This document shows, in pieces, positions 21,379-32,111 of a DNA stretch of 38,978 bases (positions within the stretch are counted from its first letter, which is position 1; each line of letters starts with the position of its first letter). The stretch is from Gnetum montanum (lineage: Eukaryota > Streptophyta > Gnetopsida > Gnetales > Gnetaceae). The stretch lies in NCBI GenBank assembly GCA_015680685.1, contig MNCI01002042.1, forward strand, positions 960,677 to 999,654. The letters are read 5' to 3'. A program made the translations under genes and the position numbers. The notes beneath the pieces were generated by a model. It searched no databases. It saw only the letters and a program-made list of their open reading frames with translations, and was not told the DNA's origin.

Positions 21379-22663
21379 AGGATAATAAACTAGCACCCGT
21401 TCGATACGACAGTAAACTGCCACAGTCACATTCACCAGAGTCCGCTAAGACTATAAACTGGTTTGCCTCTTCACGGTCCGCCAAGACTAGAAACTGGTAA
21501 TGTACCATCTACCACGACGCTAAACGGAAATGTCCAACGGGTCATGACATAAAACTAACCCATGATAGTCAGCTACGACTATAAACTGGTAATTTTATCT
21601 CTGGTTCCTCAATCTCTGGTTGCATTCAAACTTCATCAGAGCTGCTGCATCGCTCGCCATCAGCCGATCCTAACAATATTGCTGCTATTCATATACAGTG
21701 TCTGAAATCTCATTCGGTGCCTTTATTTCATCAGTAGTTGTTTAAGTCTAAGCTTGCTTGCTCACTCATGGTTCTCTTGTCTTCTTGGAGTTGTGTTTGT
21801 AGGATGAAACTCAGAGGTGTTCGTACAAGAATGCACTTCATCACAAGCAACAAGGTGAGATGTTGTTCACAACACACGTGACAAGACTAATCAAGCCATT
21901 CACTAGTACATCTCCTGTTACATATCCCACCTATCCCTCAACATCTTCTACTTGGTTATATCCTGGACACACCCAGTACAGCCTGAAACATCGAACATAA
22001 TGTTGCATACTATGCCACTCTTAAGCGGTTGCAACCCACAACATGGCATTTGAGCATGTCCACAAAAAAAAAGCAGTCCTTCCCACATAAATCCTTGACG
22101 GGACGGCAGTTGCCTCGAAAGCAAATGCTCATGTCTAAAACAATCAAGTAACATCCCGTTGCATAGCTTTGGCTCTCTGCCAACAGGTTCCTCCTAAACA
22201 TTAAACAAGGGCCATGTTCCTCCAAAGAACGCAACACATTATCATGTGGCTTTGGTTATGCCAACAAGTTCTCTTAAACACCAAGCNCGTGGCTTTGGTT
22301 ATGCCAACAAGTTCTCTTAAACACCAAGCAAGAGTCTTGTACCGCCAAAGGACGTACACATCATGTTTTGATCCCAAATCCACTAAAAAATGGCTAGACA
22401 ATAGCTATTTACAAAGATAAGCATGACTCGCACACATACCCGGACATCCTCTTCACCACGCACAAGCCCTTGATTGGTTACCAATCCCTACAGTTCCCAT
22501 TTCCCTTTCAAATATAAATTGAATTTCCCCAATCCTATGTACTATCGAACTTGGTACGATGACATCTAGCCAGGTGGCGCAAGACAATGTCTCTATCAAG
22601 TTGCTTGTGGTGTTTTGCACTTCTTTGCCGACACTTCTCAGGTTGATTCCTCCAAGCGTCAAC
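21379..22663. other. 3' untranslated region of the element
   Basis: No sense gene. Decayed array units run to about 21590; then unique sequence. A roughly 100-bp imperfect duplication lies at about 22160-22360 (GCCAACA.GTTC.TC.TAAACA units). Minus-strand frames stay open at 22453-22665, 22010-22237 and 21948-22154, but I recognise no domain in them. Confidence 0.6.
22246..22329. other. Unmerged assembly overlap with a single N
   Basis: A 41-bp sequence (GTGGCTTTGGTTATGCC...CACCAAGC) occurs identically at 22246-22286 and 22289-22329, separated by an N at 22287 and a C. This looks like two contig ends that overlap but were not merged, rather than a real duplication. Confidence 0.8.
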
Positions 22664-22676
22664 AAAGAGGGGCCAA
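22664..22676 (+). other. Polypurine tract
   Basis: AAAGAGGGGCCAA directly precedes the 3' LTR, the expected place of the plus-strand primer. It is interrupted by CC. Confidence 0.75.
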
Positions 22677-24193
22677 TGAAACACCATAAAATTCTGAGCT
22701 TAGTACTTCTCCAACAAGAATCGAGCTAAGTCATGACGCTCCCCAGCATGACTAAAGCTTGAGGGCCCCATAGACAGCTTCAATCAGAGTCGAACTCAAC
22801 AAGGAGCAGTTCCCTCAGACTCGTAGATGACCATGGCGACATCTGGTATCAAACATGCCAACTTCAAAGCTCAAGATACTTAGTCCTCACTAAGTATGCA
22901 TTCTCAACGTATACGCCCAGCGTACATTCCTAGCGTATACGCCCAGCATGCATTCACAGCGTATATGCCCAATGTACACGCCCAGCATACATGCCTCACA
23001 TATACACTCAGCATGAATGACTGACGTGTACGCCCAACATGCAATCCCAAAGACGGCATAGAAACCGCACTTCAGAAGCAAGATCTTGTACAAAGCATCA
23101 ACTCACAGGAACAGATCAATGATCAAGTGTCATCATGGGCTCCAGAAAGATGATACAGCATGTACGCCCAGCGTATACACCCAGCAGATACAGTGTGTAC
23201 GCCCAGCGTATACGCCCAACGTGTACGTGCTGGGCGTATACGCCCAACATGTACAAAGTGTACAACTAGTGTGTAGCACAACGTATACCAATCAAAGCTC
23301 TCTAGAACCATGTTAGATCAAGGTCAACCAATCTGAACATCCACAAGCAGCATTCTCATAACATCCAAATTCAAATCTGAAGGCCGAACGACTTCTTTTG
23401 TTTTGATCAAGTCTGTACGCCAAGGTCATACGTCTAGCGTGTATACGCTGACGTATAGCAGTATACGCTGACGTGCAGCACACTGTACACTTATAAAATT
23501 TCATCCTTTCGCACTCGGTCAACGCACCACATGTTACCTGACCAGAGAGTCTAGCACTCCATAACCAATCATCCCCTCTCAGACCCGCATCTAGCGTCAA
23601 AACTTGTATAAAAACCCTAATTTTTCATTAGATCGAGGTTGGCAATTTTGAGCAAACCAGAGACAAAAAAAGAACCAGAGACGCTAAGAAACCAGAGAGC
23701 AAAGCAAAAACCCTGTACGCTGGACCTTAACCCTGCACGCAGAGCATACAGCCTTCACGCTGTGCCTACAGTTTAAACCAGTATACAATCGTCCCTGCGC
23801 ATCCACCAGGGCTCTTCGTTCGCCTTGTGTCAGATTCACAACTGCATTAGACCGGTGCATTGTAACTTTTAGTTTCACAAATAATATTATCACATCTGTT
23901 TTGCTAAGATTTGTTATAGTTTTTCGTTCATTATTGCATGCTTATTACCTACGTTCCTGTACGTTTACGCTCCGTTTTACTTTAGTTACGTCGTTTACAT
24001 ATAACCCAGCGTACAGTATATCAATGTACGTTCGGGGAAATCCTTTCCTGATCCGCATGTGGACCACTCAAGGTACTCTGCCTTCGTTAATTCTAGCTTG
24101 CCCTCAAGCAAAGGTAGGGTCTTCTATGCGTGTCCAGGGATCTCTAGGTTTCTGTTTCATTCCAGCCAGAGACTGATGATTTTGGACAGTACA
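22677..24193 (+). repeat. 3' LTR
   Basis: 1,517 bp, bounded TGAAACACC...ACAGTACA, followed by the target duplication GTTAC (24194-24198). It contains the U3 minisatellite at about 22905-23275 and TATAAAAA at 23607-23614. It diverges from the 5' LTR by about 6% in the part compared by eye. Confidence 0.95.
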
Positions 24194-24613
24194 GTTACAA
24201 TTACAGTAATAATGAATATTTATTATTATTATAAATGGTGACACCCCTTGACCCTTGGGCTTCCCATTCATCTCTTCGTATTCAAGGCCCGACATGGGTA
24301 ATAATGAATATTTATTATCATAAATGGTGGGTAATATTGAATATTTATTATTATTATAAATGGTGATGGTTACGATTACAGTAATAATGAATATTTATTA
24401 TTATTATAAATGGTGACGATTATGGTTACAGTGACAGTTACAATCATGGCAATGATTAAGGTGATGACGGTTACGTTTCTTGCATTATCTAAAGTCAAGA
24501 CCATTGATTCTTTAAAGATTCATCCTCTTTTTCATGTGCAAAGATACAGAAAGATTTCAGATGCTAAACATCTCCAAAGTAGAATTGCACAAGAAGTTCA
24601 TTTTGCTCAGTTG
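24194..24613 (+). pseudogene. Left-arm module copy 3 with PIF1-like fragment
   Basis: After the gypsy insertion the host sequence resumes with the TAATAATGAATATTTATTATT / ATAAATGGTG module. A third copy of the helicase-like tail follows at 24410-24613 (FLALSKVKTIDSLKIHPLF, then HVQRYRKISDAKHLQSRIAQ), cut off by the gap. The 5075-5287 and 24194-24613 parts were contiguous before the retrotransposon inserted. Confidence 0.6.
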
Positions 24614-25291
24614 NNNNNNNNNNNNNNNNNNNNNNNNNNNNNNNNNNNNNNNNNNNNNNNNNNNNNNNNNNNNNNNNNNNNNNNNNNNNNNNNNNNNNNN
24701 NNNNNNNNNNNNNNNNNNNNNNNNNNNNNNNNNNNNNNNNNNNNNNNNNNNNNNNNNNNNNNNNNNNNNNNNNNNNNNNNNNNNNNNNNNNNNNNNNNNN
24801 NNNNNNNNNNNNNNNNNNNNNNNNNNNNNNNNNNNNNNNNNNNNNNNNNNNNNNNNNNNNNNNNNNNNNNNNNNNNNNNNNNNNNNNNNNNNNNNNNNNN
24901 NNNNNNNNNNNNNNNNNNNNNNNNNNNNNNNNNNNNNNNNNNNNNNNNNNNNNNNNNNNNNNNNNNNNNNNNNNNNNNNNNNNNNNNNNNNNNNNNNNNN
25001 NNNNNNNNNNNNNNNNNNNNNNNNNNNNNNNNNNNNNNNNNNNNNNNNNNNNNNNNNNNNNNNNNNNNNNNNNNNNNNNNNNNNNNNNNNNNNNNNNNNN
25101 NNNNNNNNNNNNNNNNNNNNNNNNNNNNNNNNNNNNNNNNNNNNNNNNNNNNNNNNNNNNNNNNNNNNNNNNNNNNNNNNNNNNNNNNNNNNNNNNNNNN
25201 NNNNNNNNNNNNNNNNNNNNNNNNNNNNNNNNNNNNNNNNNNNNNNNNNNNNNNNNNNNNNNNNNNNNNNNNNNNNNNNNNNNNNNNNNNN
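24614..25291. other. Assembly gap (678 N)
   Basis: A run of N. Judging by the mirrored side, it should hide the inner end of the helicase-bearing repeat and the downstream (R/U5-like) half of the inverted LTR-like sequence. Its true length is unknown. Confidence 1.
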
Positions 25292-25815
25292 AATGCTCGA
25301 ATAAAGATCCGTCCACACTTAGACCTCCTACTGCGGGCACTTGGCTAGAGTTTCGCTACTTGACTCCTAAAAGACTTCCTCTTCTGAATTCTTCTTAACT
25401 CTTCTTCTTCTTTTTTGACTCCCCTCTATTGTGTGTATGGGCACTGTATTTATAGGCTTGGGAGCAACTACTCTAATAATTACAAAAACTGCCACTCTAA
25501 TTTTAGAGAAACTGCCCCTCTAATTTTAGATAAATTGCCACTCTAATTTTAGAGAAAGTGCCTCTCTAATAATAACCACTCTAATTATTAGAGTAACTGC
25601 TCTAATAATTACCACTTTAATTATTAGAGTAACCGCCCTAATAATAACCACTCTAATTTTAGATAAACTGCCTCTCTAATAATTACCACTCTAATTATTA
25701 GAGTAACCGCCCTAATAATAACCACTCTAATTTTAGATAAATTGCCACTCTAATTTTAGAGAAACTACCCGTCTAATAATAACCACTCTAATTATTAGAG
25801 TAACCGCTCTCATCA
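25292..25815 (-). repeat. LTR-like sequence, inverted copy
   Basis: On the minus strand it starts TGATGAGAGCGGTTACTC (25815) and runs through repeated CTCTAATTATTAGAG palindromes and CTCTAATTTTAGAG units. It reaches a TATAAATA box (25447-25454 on the plus strand as TATTTATA) and GGATCTTTATTCGAGCATT. It is truncated by the gap. The copy at 32112 is complete past the poly(A) signal. Confidence 0.75.
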
Positions 25816-28028
25816 ATAATCATTGAACTTATATTTTTACCACATGTTAAGGTACCACACACTTTACCTACCACAAGCCATATACTTTAACCAAGTAAAC
25901 CACGTCTTTCCACTACACACTATCAAAATCATTCAAATAAATTATGAAAAATAGGGGAAAAAACGCTTTAACGTGAGTACAAAGTAAGCTACTAACATGC
26001 AACTCCTACGAAGATTATGTCAATTATCAATTCAACCCTTGTTTGAGACAAATCTCTACAAAGATGCCTTTCAAGGAAGGCCCAAAAAAGTGGATGCCTT
26101 TATGAAGGTCCAAAAAGATTACACTCAAGTTGTAAGGGTACAACCTTATTGCTAGTAACGCTTGCTATAATGATAATGATACACGTAAGCCATGATCTAA
26201 GCAAGCCATGATAGATCCCATGACCAAATGGCAAATAATGAGAACCAAAAGTAGTACTCTCATGGGTGCTAATCGTCAACCTGCAACCTAGACTTGCCAA
26301 GGTACGGTCCTAGCAAAGACATACATTACACTTCATTTCAACGCAACCGACTTTAGCCTTGGAATTTGACAAGTAAGTAAACTTTCTCAAAACGTACTAT
26401 ACCCCTTTTATTAAATTGTACCTTAGTTTGAAGCCACCTGGAACATAACAGGAATGCGCGTGAGTGATTGGACGTATGGCTCCTTACTTTACATTAAGTT
26501 TCAAAGTTTAGGCGGAGGTGGTGGACCCCGCAAATCCCCTGCTTGCTTTCTGGAGAGGAAAAAAAAAAACGGTGCGTTCGTGCGTGCCTGCCCACCTTTT
26601 TGGAATCTTTAATCATTTAAAGACTTAGCTTACCTTACCATAGCTAATCAACAACATATGATTATTTTTCTGCTTTTCATGATCCAACAACCAACTAAAC
26701 AATCATACCAGAGGATAGCATACTATTTCATATTTCTTAGTCTACTCAGCTACATAGGAGGTGATGGATGGTGGGGTTGAGCTGGGTTGCAAGAGTCAAA
26801 TTTGAAGGGCACATTGTATTTTTGATTTGCAGGGTGATTTCTAATACACCTTTTTCATGTTAATCCATGTGCTCTATAGATACCCTTTTGGATTACACTA
26901 TACTATCATGAATATCATATCGTAGGAGAACATAGGAATCAATGTCTCTTACGTAGTACTTTTCTTTTGGGTTTTCTAAACAGAGAATACATGCGTATGT
27001 GAGGAATGAAGGGAAAGTAAGAGGTTAGGGGACAACCAAACAACTTGCAAATTGATTTAAGGTCAGGCGTGTACCCATGTACGAAACTTTCGTAGTGTAC
27101 CTTAAAGCTTTGTACCAAACTGGTTTGGTATACTCAGAAAAGGTAAGAAAATTTCTGTAAAGTATCTTTTTGAGGATCCATGCGACCATGGTTAGTATTT
27201 TTGGGAAATGCAATGGTTGAGAAACTTGAATATTTATTAGGAGGATGTGTAGCAAAATCCTAAGCATATTCCCCAACCAGGCAAGCAAAAGGTTTTAACA
27301 CAGATGTGGTCTAATGGAGAAGGTAAGAGACAATTTTATTTACATCAAATTAGATCTAATAAACTAAATACAAAAGCTCACTATCTCTCAGCTACTATTT
27401 CAATAAAGTATCAAAATGCTATCAACAAACTTCGTTTAAGTTTTCATCATCTTAGAATTGAAAGTAGAAAATGGATTTAACTCTCCTAAGAAGAGTATAT
27501 TTGTAGGTTGTGTAGGTCATGAGCCCTTAAAGATAAGTTACACCTATGTCTTTCTTGTGTTGTGACTACCCATTTAAGACAATGTTATAATGTTAAAGTA
27601 ACAAACTTGTATGATTTGTTTTTGTTTTCCCCATTGGTGGTTGGTCAATTTGTAGAGTCTATTTTTATTTTTCATGAAAATGTATTATTTATCCGATAGA
27701 TCCTATGAGTTTTTGAACATAATAAAGTTTTAATTTCAATTATTAATTAAGAGTCTCTAAACAGAATAAAAATCATTTCAGTCTCATTAATTACTTTATA
27801 AAAATATGTGCATATAACATAAACTAAATATTAAAAGCTCATCCTCTCCAAAGCCTCCACCCCTTTACGAAAAGGTTAATGTTAATATTAAAATATATCA
27901 ATGAAGATTAATTTCAATACTTTTAATTCATTTTATTGAGCTTTGTATTTCGTACAGATTTTATCCGTCTCTTCTTGACTCCAAACAGAAATAGAAACAT
28001 CGAGAAAAATGCCGAAATCGCAGTCGTG
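25816..28028. other. Intergenic, no gene recognised
   Basis: AT-rich sequence without a convincing coding frame on either strand, and no tRNA or rRNA. No similarity to the mirrored side (31645-32111) is visible, so the mirrored repeats end at 25815. Confidence 0.6.
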
Positions 28029-28092
28029 TTAGCCACCCAAATGGCCAAACCGTAACAGTCCTAGCCGCCCAAATGGCCAAACCGTAACAGTA
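28029..28092 (+). repeat. 32-bp tandem duplication upstream of the MAKR gene
   Basis: Two near-identical units of TAGCCGCCCAAATGGCCAAA followed by CCGTAACAGTCC. A degenerate ACGGAACGGAACGAAACGAA pentamer repeat lies at about 28150-28190. The function is unknown; they lie 0.7-0.9 kb before the start codon. Confidence 0.8.
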
Positions 28093-28280
28093 AATCAAGA
28101 GAAAAGAAAATGGATCAACAAAAAGTCCGTATCAAGGAGACGTATCGGGGGACGGAACGGAACGAAACGAAACGCAACGGAACGGAACGGGATTGGGTTG
28201 TGCTTAATTTAATGCCACCCACAATAAACACTAACAGCCGTTGGATGCCTAACTTTGGACGGATTTGGTTTAGTGTGGGA

Positions 28281-28286
28281 CACGTG
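28281..28286. promoter_or_regulatory. G-box (CACGTG) upstream of the MAKR gene
   Basis: GACACGTGGCGC contains a perfect CACGTG core about 630 bp before the start codon. Such sites bind bZIP, PIF and BZR1/BES1 factors. The relevance is inferred from position only. Confidence 0.35.
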
Positions 28287-28911
28287 GCGCACTCACGGTC
28301 ATCCGATCGTGGCCACGTTGGCACATATCGTCCGGCACAGCCATCGCAATGGTCGTCCTTATCATACCCAACAATTACAGTACTGTTGTTAATAAAAATC
28401 GGGCACGTCCTTCTTTTTCAAGTTTTAACAGTCAAGTGAAGAACAAGAAGAAGAAGAAATCGATTTATTTGCACGCAAACATCATCCTCAACAAAAACCA
28501 GAGCAGAGCAGGTGCGGATTATTGGATCGATCTTGTCATGGCATGGAGATGATTTCTTCTGTAAAAATCGTAAATTCTTTCTCTTTCTTTTTCTTGTTTT
28601 TGTTGTTCTTGTTCTTCTTCTTCTTCTGCACGGCTGCACCAGTTTTGTAACTCTTGCTTCTTCTTCTTGATGTTCATCGTAATCATTCGTGATGATGACG
28701 ACGACGACGATGATGATGGTGGTGGTGGTTCTGTTTTCCGTTTCGTTCACGCAATCTGCGCAGACAAATCACGACGCCATTGCTGCTGTTTTCTGTTTCT
28801 GATTCTGGTTCTGATTGTTCAGCATAGTTAAACGAGAGAAAAAAAAAGAGGAGGATTGAGATTTTGTGGGTGTTATTTTTTGTTTTTGGGATTTGGCAAA
28901 TGGTTTCGGCC

Positions 28912-30093
28912 ATGGAGACGGGCGAATTCAGGCTCCGGAGCGTTCATTTTGGGGACGAGGATTACCTGGAGATGGAGCTTTCTTCTTCCCCTTCCTCTTC
29001 ATCAATGGCAGCCTCCGCCAAAAACAGAGCGGCAGCGGCAGCAGCAACAGGAGGTTCCCACACACAGACGCAGTCTCAGGATTTTGAGTTCAGTGTCTGT
29101 GTATCTTCATCTTCGTCTTCTTCTTCTTCTTGTTCTTCGTCTGTGCAGCAACAGCAGCAGCAGCAGCAGAAATATGGAAATGAGTCTGAATCTGGGTCTG
29201 GGTCTGGGTCTGGGTCTGGTTACGGTTATGGGGATATTTCGCCTGCGGATGATTTGTTTTACAAAGGCAGGCTGCTGCCTCTGTGTTTGCCTCCTCGTCT
29301 GCAGATGATGAGCACGCTGTCGCTCCTGGATTTGGACGATGAGCAGCAGGTTCAGATTCAGAAGCAGCAGCTGGAGCAGCAGCAGAGCAGCTCTGGTATG
29401 GATTTTGATTTGGATTTGGATTTGGATTCTTCTCAGTGGCATCATGAGGTCCACAGCAGCAATACTATTCAGCAAGAGCAGCAGCAGCCATTGCTGAAGC
29501 TCAAGCTCAAGATGAAGATGAAGATGAAGATGCCCTTCAGTATTTTCAGGTCCAGGACGGGTAGTTCCAAGAATTCATCGTCGGATTATTCTAACAAGAA
29601 GACGAAAATGTATGGTTTGGATTATTCCGAGAACCAGCAGCAGCAGCAGCAGGAACCCAAATTTCTGGTGAAGTTCAGGTCCATGAGACTGCCGCAGCTG
29701 CCTGTGCCTGTGTCTTTGGCGCTCTTCTGCAGAGCCAAGCTGCGAGGCAATGGTTTGGATATGAGCATGAGCTCCGGTGGTGGCGTTAATGGCGGCCATG
29801 GCAGCCGAAGCAGGAAAAGTGCCAGAAACACCATTCAGAAATATTACAGGATGGTAAAACACAGCATAAGAGTGCGTAGCGAGGAAACTCAAACTCAAGC
29901 TCAAACTCATGAAACAGAAGTTGCAGAGTGGACGACTTCTTTGAAATCTGCCCCGGCTTCCCCCATTGTGGCAAGTTTCTGCTACGACGACATTGATGTT
30001 GCCATTGAAGGAGCCATCGCCCACTGCAAAAAATGCAACTCCTTCGCCTCTTCTTCTTCTTCTTCTTCTGGTATGTATGAATATAATGTATGA
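28912..30093 (+). CDS. Membrane-associated kinase regulator (MAKR/BKI1 family)-like protein
   Basis: 393 residues from METGEFRLRSVHFGDEDYLE, chosen because GCCATGG is an ideal context; an in-frame ATG at 28900 would add four residues. MAKR/BKI1 proteins sit at the plasma membrane through a Lys/Arg-rich segment and bind receptor kinases such as BRI1 with a C-terminal motif. Visible here: the acidic DEDYLEMELSS N-terminus; poly-Q at about 79-86; a Ser-Gly run at about 91-102; K/M-rich LKLKLKMKMKMKM at about 194-206; basic KSARNTIQKYYRMVKHSIR at about 304-322; ASPIVASFCYDD; and AIEGAIAHCKK at 364-374, matching the family IQ.AIAHCK motif. No signal peptide or membrane span. The last codons (SGMYEYNV) overlap a good splice donor (CTG|GTATGT at 30071); splicing to an acceptor near 30483 (GCGCAG|CAGACTGA) would end the protein within two codons. 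The exact paralogue is unclear. Confidence 0.85.
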   Translation: METGEFRLRSVHFGDEDYLEMELSSSPSSSSMAASAKNRAAAAAATGGSHTQTQSQDFEFSVCVSSSSSSSSSCSSSVQQQQQQQQKYGNESESGSGSGSGSGYGYGDISPADDLFYKGRLLPLCLPPRLQMMSTLSLLDLDDEQQVQIQKQQLEQQQSSSGMDFDLDLDLDSSQWHHEVHSSNTIQQEQQQPLLKLKLKMKMKMKMPFSIFRSRTGSSKNSSSDYSNKKTKMYGLDYSENQQQQQQEPKFLVKFRSMRLPQLPVPVSLALFCRAKLRGNGLDMSMSSGGGVNGGHGSRSRKSARNTIQKYYRMVKHSIRVRSEETQTQAQTHETEVAEWTTSLKSAPASPIVASFCYDDIDVAIEGAIAHCKKCNSFASSSSSSSGMYEYNV

Positions 30094-31640
30094 TAAGACA
30101 GATGGGAGCAGGACGCACATTTGTTCTGTTAGAATTAGAATATTACAGTTGCAGATCATTTAGTTGATTTATTTCAAATGTTATCAACGAACAACACCTG
30201 TAATTTTGTTAATAATGTTTTCAAAACTCCTGTACGTAACGTAATAAGATTAAGATTTCAGTTGCAGTATGATATTACTATTGAGCAAGTATCAACTGTT
30301 TTTCACAGACGCAATGTAATAAAATCTCAGCTGCAGTATGATATTGCTATTAAGCAACAACTGTCTGTTTGTTTAATTACTTGAATCCGATTACTGCCCC
30401 CTTTTTTTCTTCTGTTTCGCTTTATCCAGTTTTGTTTGATTACCCTTTTCCCCAAATGATAATCATCTTTTGGGTATGCGCAGCAGACTGATCGAAGCAA
30501 GGATTTCGTCATCCGCTTTCTTTTTCTCTGGAGTTTTGTTTTCCTGTTTTGACAAGAGCGAGCGAGCGAGCGAGCGTCCGTGAGTCAGTAACTGAAGAAA
30601 GTGGCATTCATTTGGGTTTTAATTTCTCCATCCACTGTTGAATCCACGGCCCACGGAGCAGCACTTGTCTTTTTTGTTTTAGTGCACGACTGCGTTTACT
30701 GTGTTTTTTTGCAGTGTTTGTCTTTTGTCGGTATCTCAAATTTAATCAGTATTACTGCTACTGCACTCACGAGTTAGGGGGAAGATTTAAAAAAAAAAAT
30801 TCAGCGGCAGAAGTGCAATCATATCATGAAAATCATCGTCAGAGGAACGATACACATTCTATATTATTATTTTGAATCTCCAACGTCTGTTTCTGCAAGT
30901 TTTCTTCCAAAGGCGGCCACGTGAGTGTGAGAGCAATGTATAAAAAAATGATCGTGACAAGAAAAGGTCGCTCAATTTCATACAATCATGAGTCAGGCTT
31001 TTTTTCCAAGTTTCTATGATAGATCACGTCTGTGCATATATTATCTCTTTTTCTTCTTCATTTCTGCCTCTTCTACTGCCAATTTTATCTGTTTTTGTAT
31101 GTATGTAGTGACCACTTTGAAGTTGATTGGGATGTTTGAACGTGGCATCTTTGCCTCTTGTCTTGATGTTTGTGTGTTAATGAAGAAGCTAAGGCGATCA
31201 TGCAGGGACTGGGCCATGGCACATGTGTATGTAAAGAGACAGATGCCTGGTTTTTTCATGGCAGTCTCTGTCAGCTGTTGCTTTTGCTTGTGGACATTAG
31301 TTCTTGGAAAAAAAAAATTCTCTTTTTGAATACGACTGAAAATGCAATGACCACAACATATCATTTGCAATAAGAAAATAAAAAAATAATAACTCTTGGG
31401 CAGTTAGCAGGAACTTCTTTTCAAGAAGCATATGTGATTTATCTCTTTCAGAAACGCACTCACGCCACTAGCGTCTTGTCATGATGTAATGTGTGCCAGT
31501 CTTTATAATTTTGCAAGTGTGAATGCACTTCAACAGGGTTACTGTATTGGTTCAGGTATATTTATGATATATATTTATTATTCGGTCGAGAGAATCTTTC
31601 TATTTTTCAAATCAATAGAATCTTAGACTTTATTAATTGA
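30094..31640. other. 3' region of the MAKR gene and intergenic
   Basis: It contains a possible terminal intron (30071-30483) and a degenerate tandem duplication at about 30233-30296 and 30310-30365 (CAG.TGCAGTATGATATT units). A GAGC tetranucleotide run is at about 30555-30575. Pyrimidine-rich sequence continues to 31560. Frames around 31000-31370 lack any recognisable domain and I do not call genes there. Confidence 0.6.
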
Positions 31641-31644
31641 GAAT

Positions 31645-32111
31645 TGATTTTCATATTTAAAAAGGAAAAAAATTAAAACTAATGTTAAATAATTCTTCTC
31701 ATGAAAGTTGTTGAGTCTTAAACTTTGTGGGTAGGTAATTTGCTAAGCCATAAGGAAAAGTTAATTGTTAGTGGCTCTTGTGAAAATAATAATTCCCAAG
31801 AAAAGTTCATCTCTTTGTCGAGGGTTGTGTGATGAGTCCAATCAAGTGGTGGTAGTAGGCTTGGCCAATCAAGAATTGATTTTCATATTGAAATAAAAAT
31901 CAAAATGTATTAAGTAATTCTTGTCATAGAAGTTGTTTAGCCTTAAATTTTGTGTTGATAATTAGTTGGAAAAAGTAAATCTCTTAGCTCATTGTTAATT
32001 TCCATGAAAAAAGTTCATTTGTTAGCTCAACGTTATAACACTAGTTATTTATTTTTAGTGACAAAGTTTGACCAATTGGTAGTTGGCCACTCAATTAAAA
32101 ATCTATATACC
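31645..32111 (+). repeat. Dispersed repeat, two tandem units
   Basis: Two units of about 230 bp sharing AATTGATTTTCATATTGAAA, TTAAATAATTCT..TCAT..AAGTTG and CCTTAAATTTTGTG...AATTAGTTG. Two more are at 38140-38615. In both places the block ends exactly where an LTR-like sequence starts (32112 and 38616). Confidence 0.7.

Larger units (their letters stand above)
5288..24193 (+). mobile_element. Ty3/gypsy LTR retrotransposon, Tat/Ogre-like, 18.9 kb
   Basis: Two direct LTRs begin TGAAACACC and end ACAGTACA (5288-6802 and 22677-24193). They are flanked by the 5-bp duplication GTTAC (5283-5287 and 24194-24198). The order is LTR, PBS, leader array, gag, protease, 5.9-kb intron-like region, RT, RNase H, second (archaeal-type) RNase H, integrase, tandem array, PPT, LTR. 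The second RNase H, the large size, the PR-RT interval and the 3' tandem repeats are known traits of the Tat/Ogre lineage. In the first ~260 LTR positions I count about 16 mismatches (~6%), mostly transitions, so the insertion is moderately old. Coding regions are disabled by stops. It carries an extra antisense gene. Confidence 0.95.

Noticed and set aside
24410-25348. Open frames of about 250-310 codons across the N gap
   Set aside because: Most codons are N; only the short helicase-like start is real sequence.
29107-30159. Minus-strand frames opposite the MAKR gene
   Set aside because: Shadows of CAG/TCT-rich coding sequence; they read as poly-L/R with no domain.
30988-31373. Frames of 109-113 codons downstream of the MAKR gene
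   Set aside because: Both strands are open, composition is F/C/S-rich and there is no known motif or good context.
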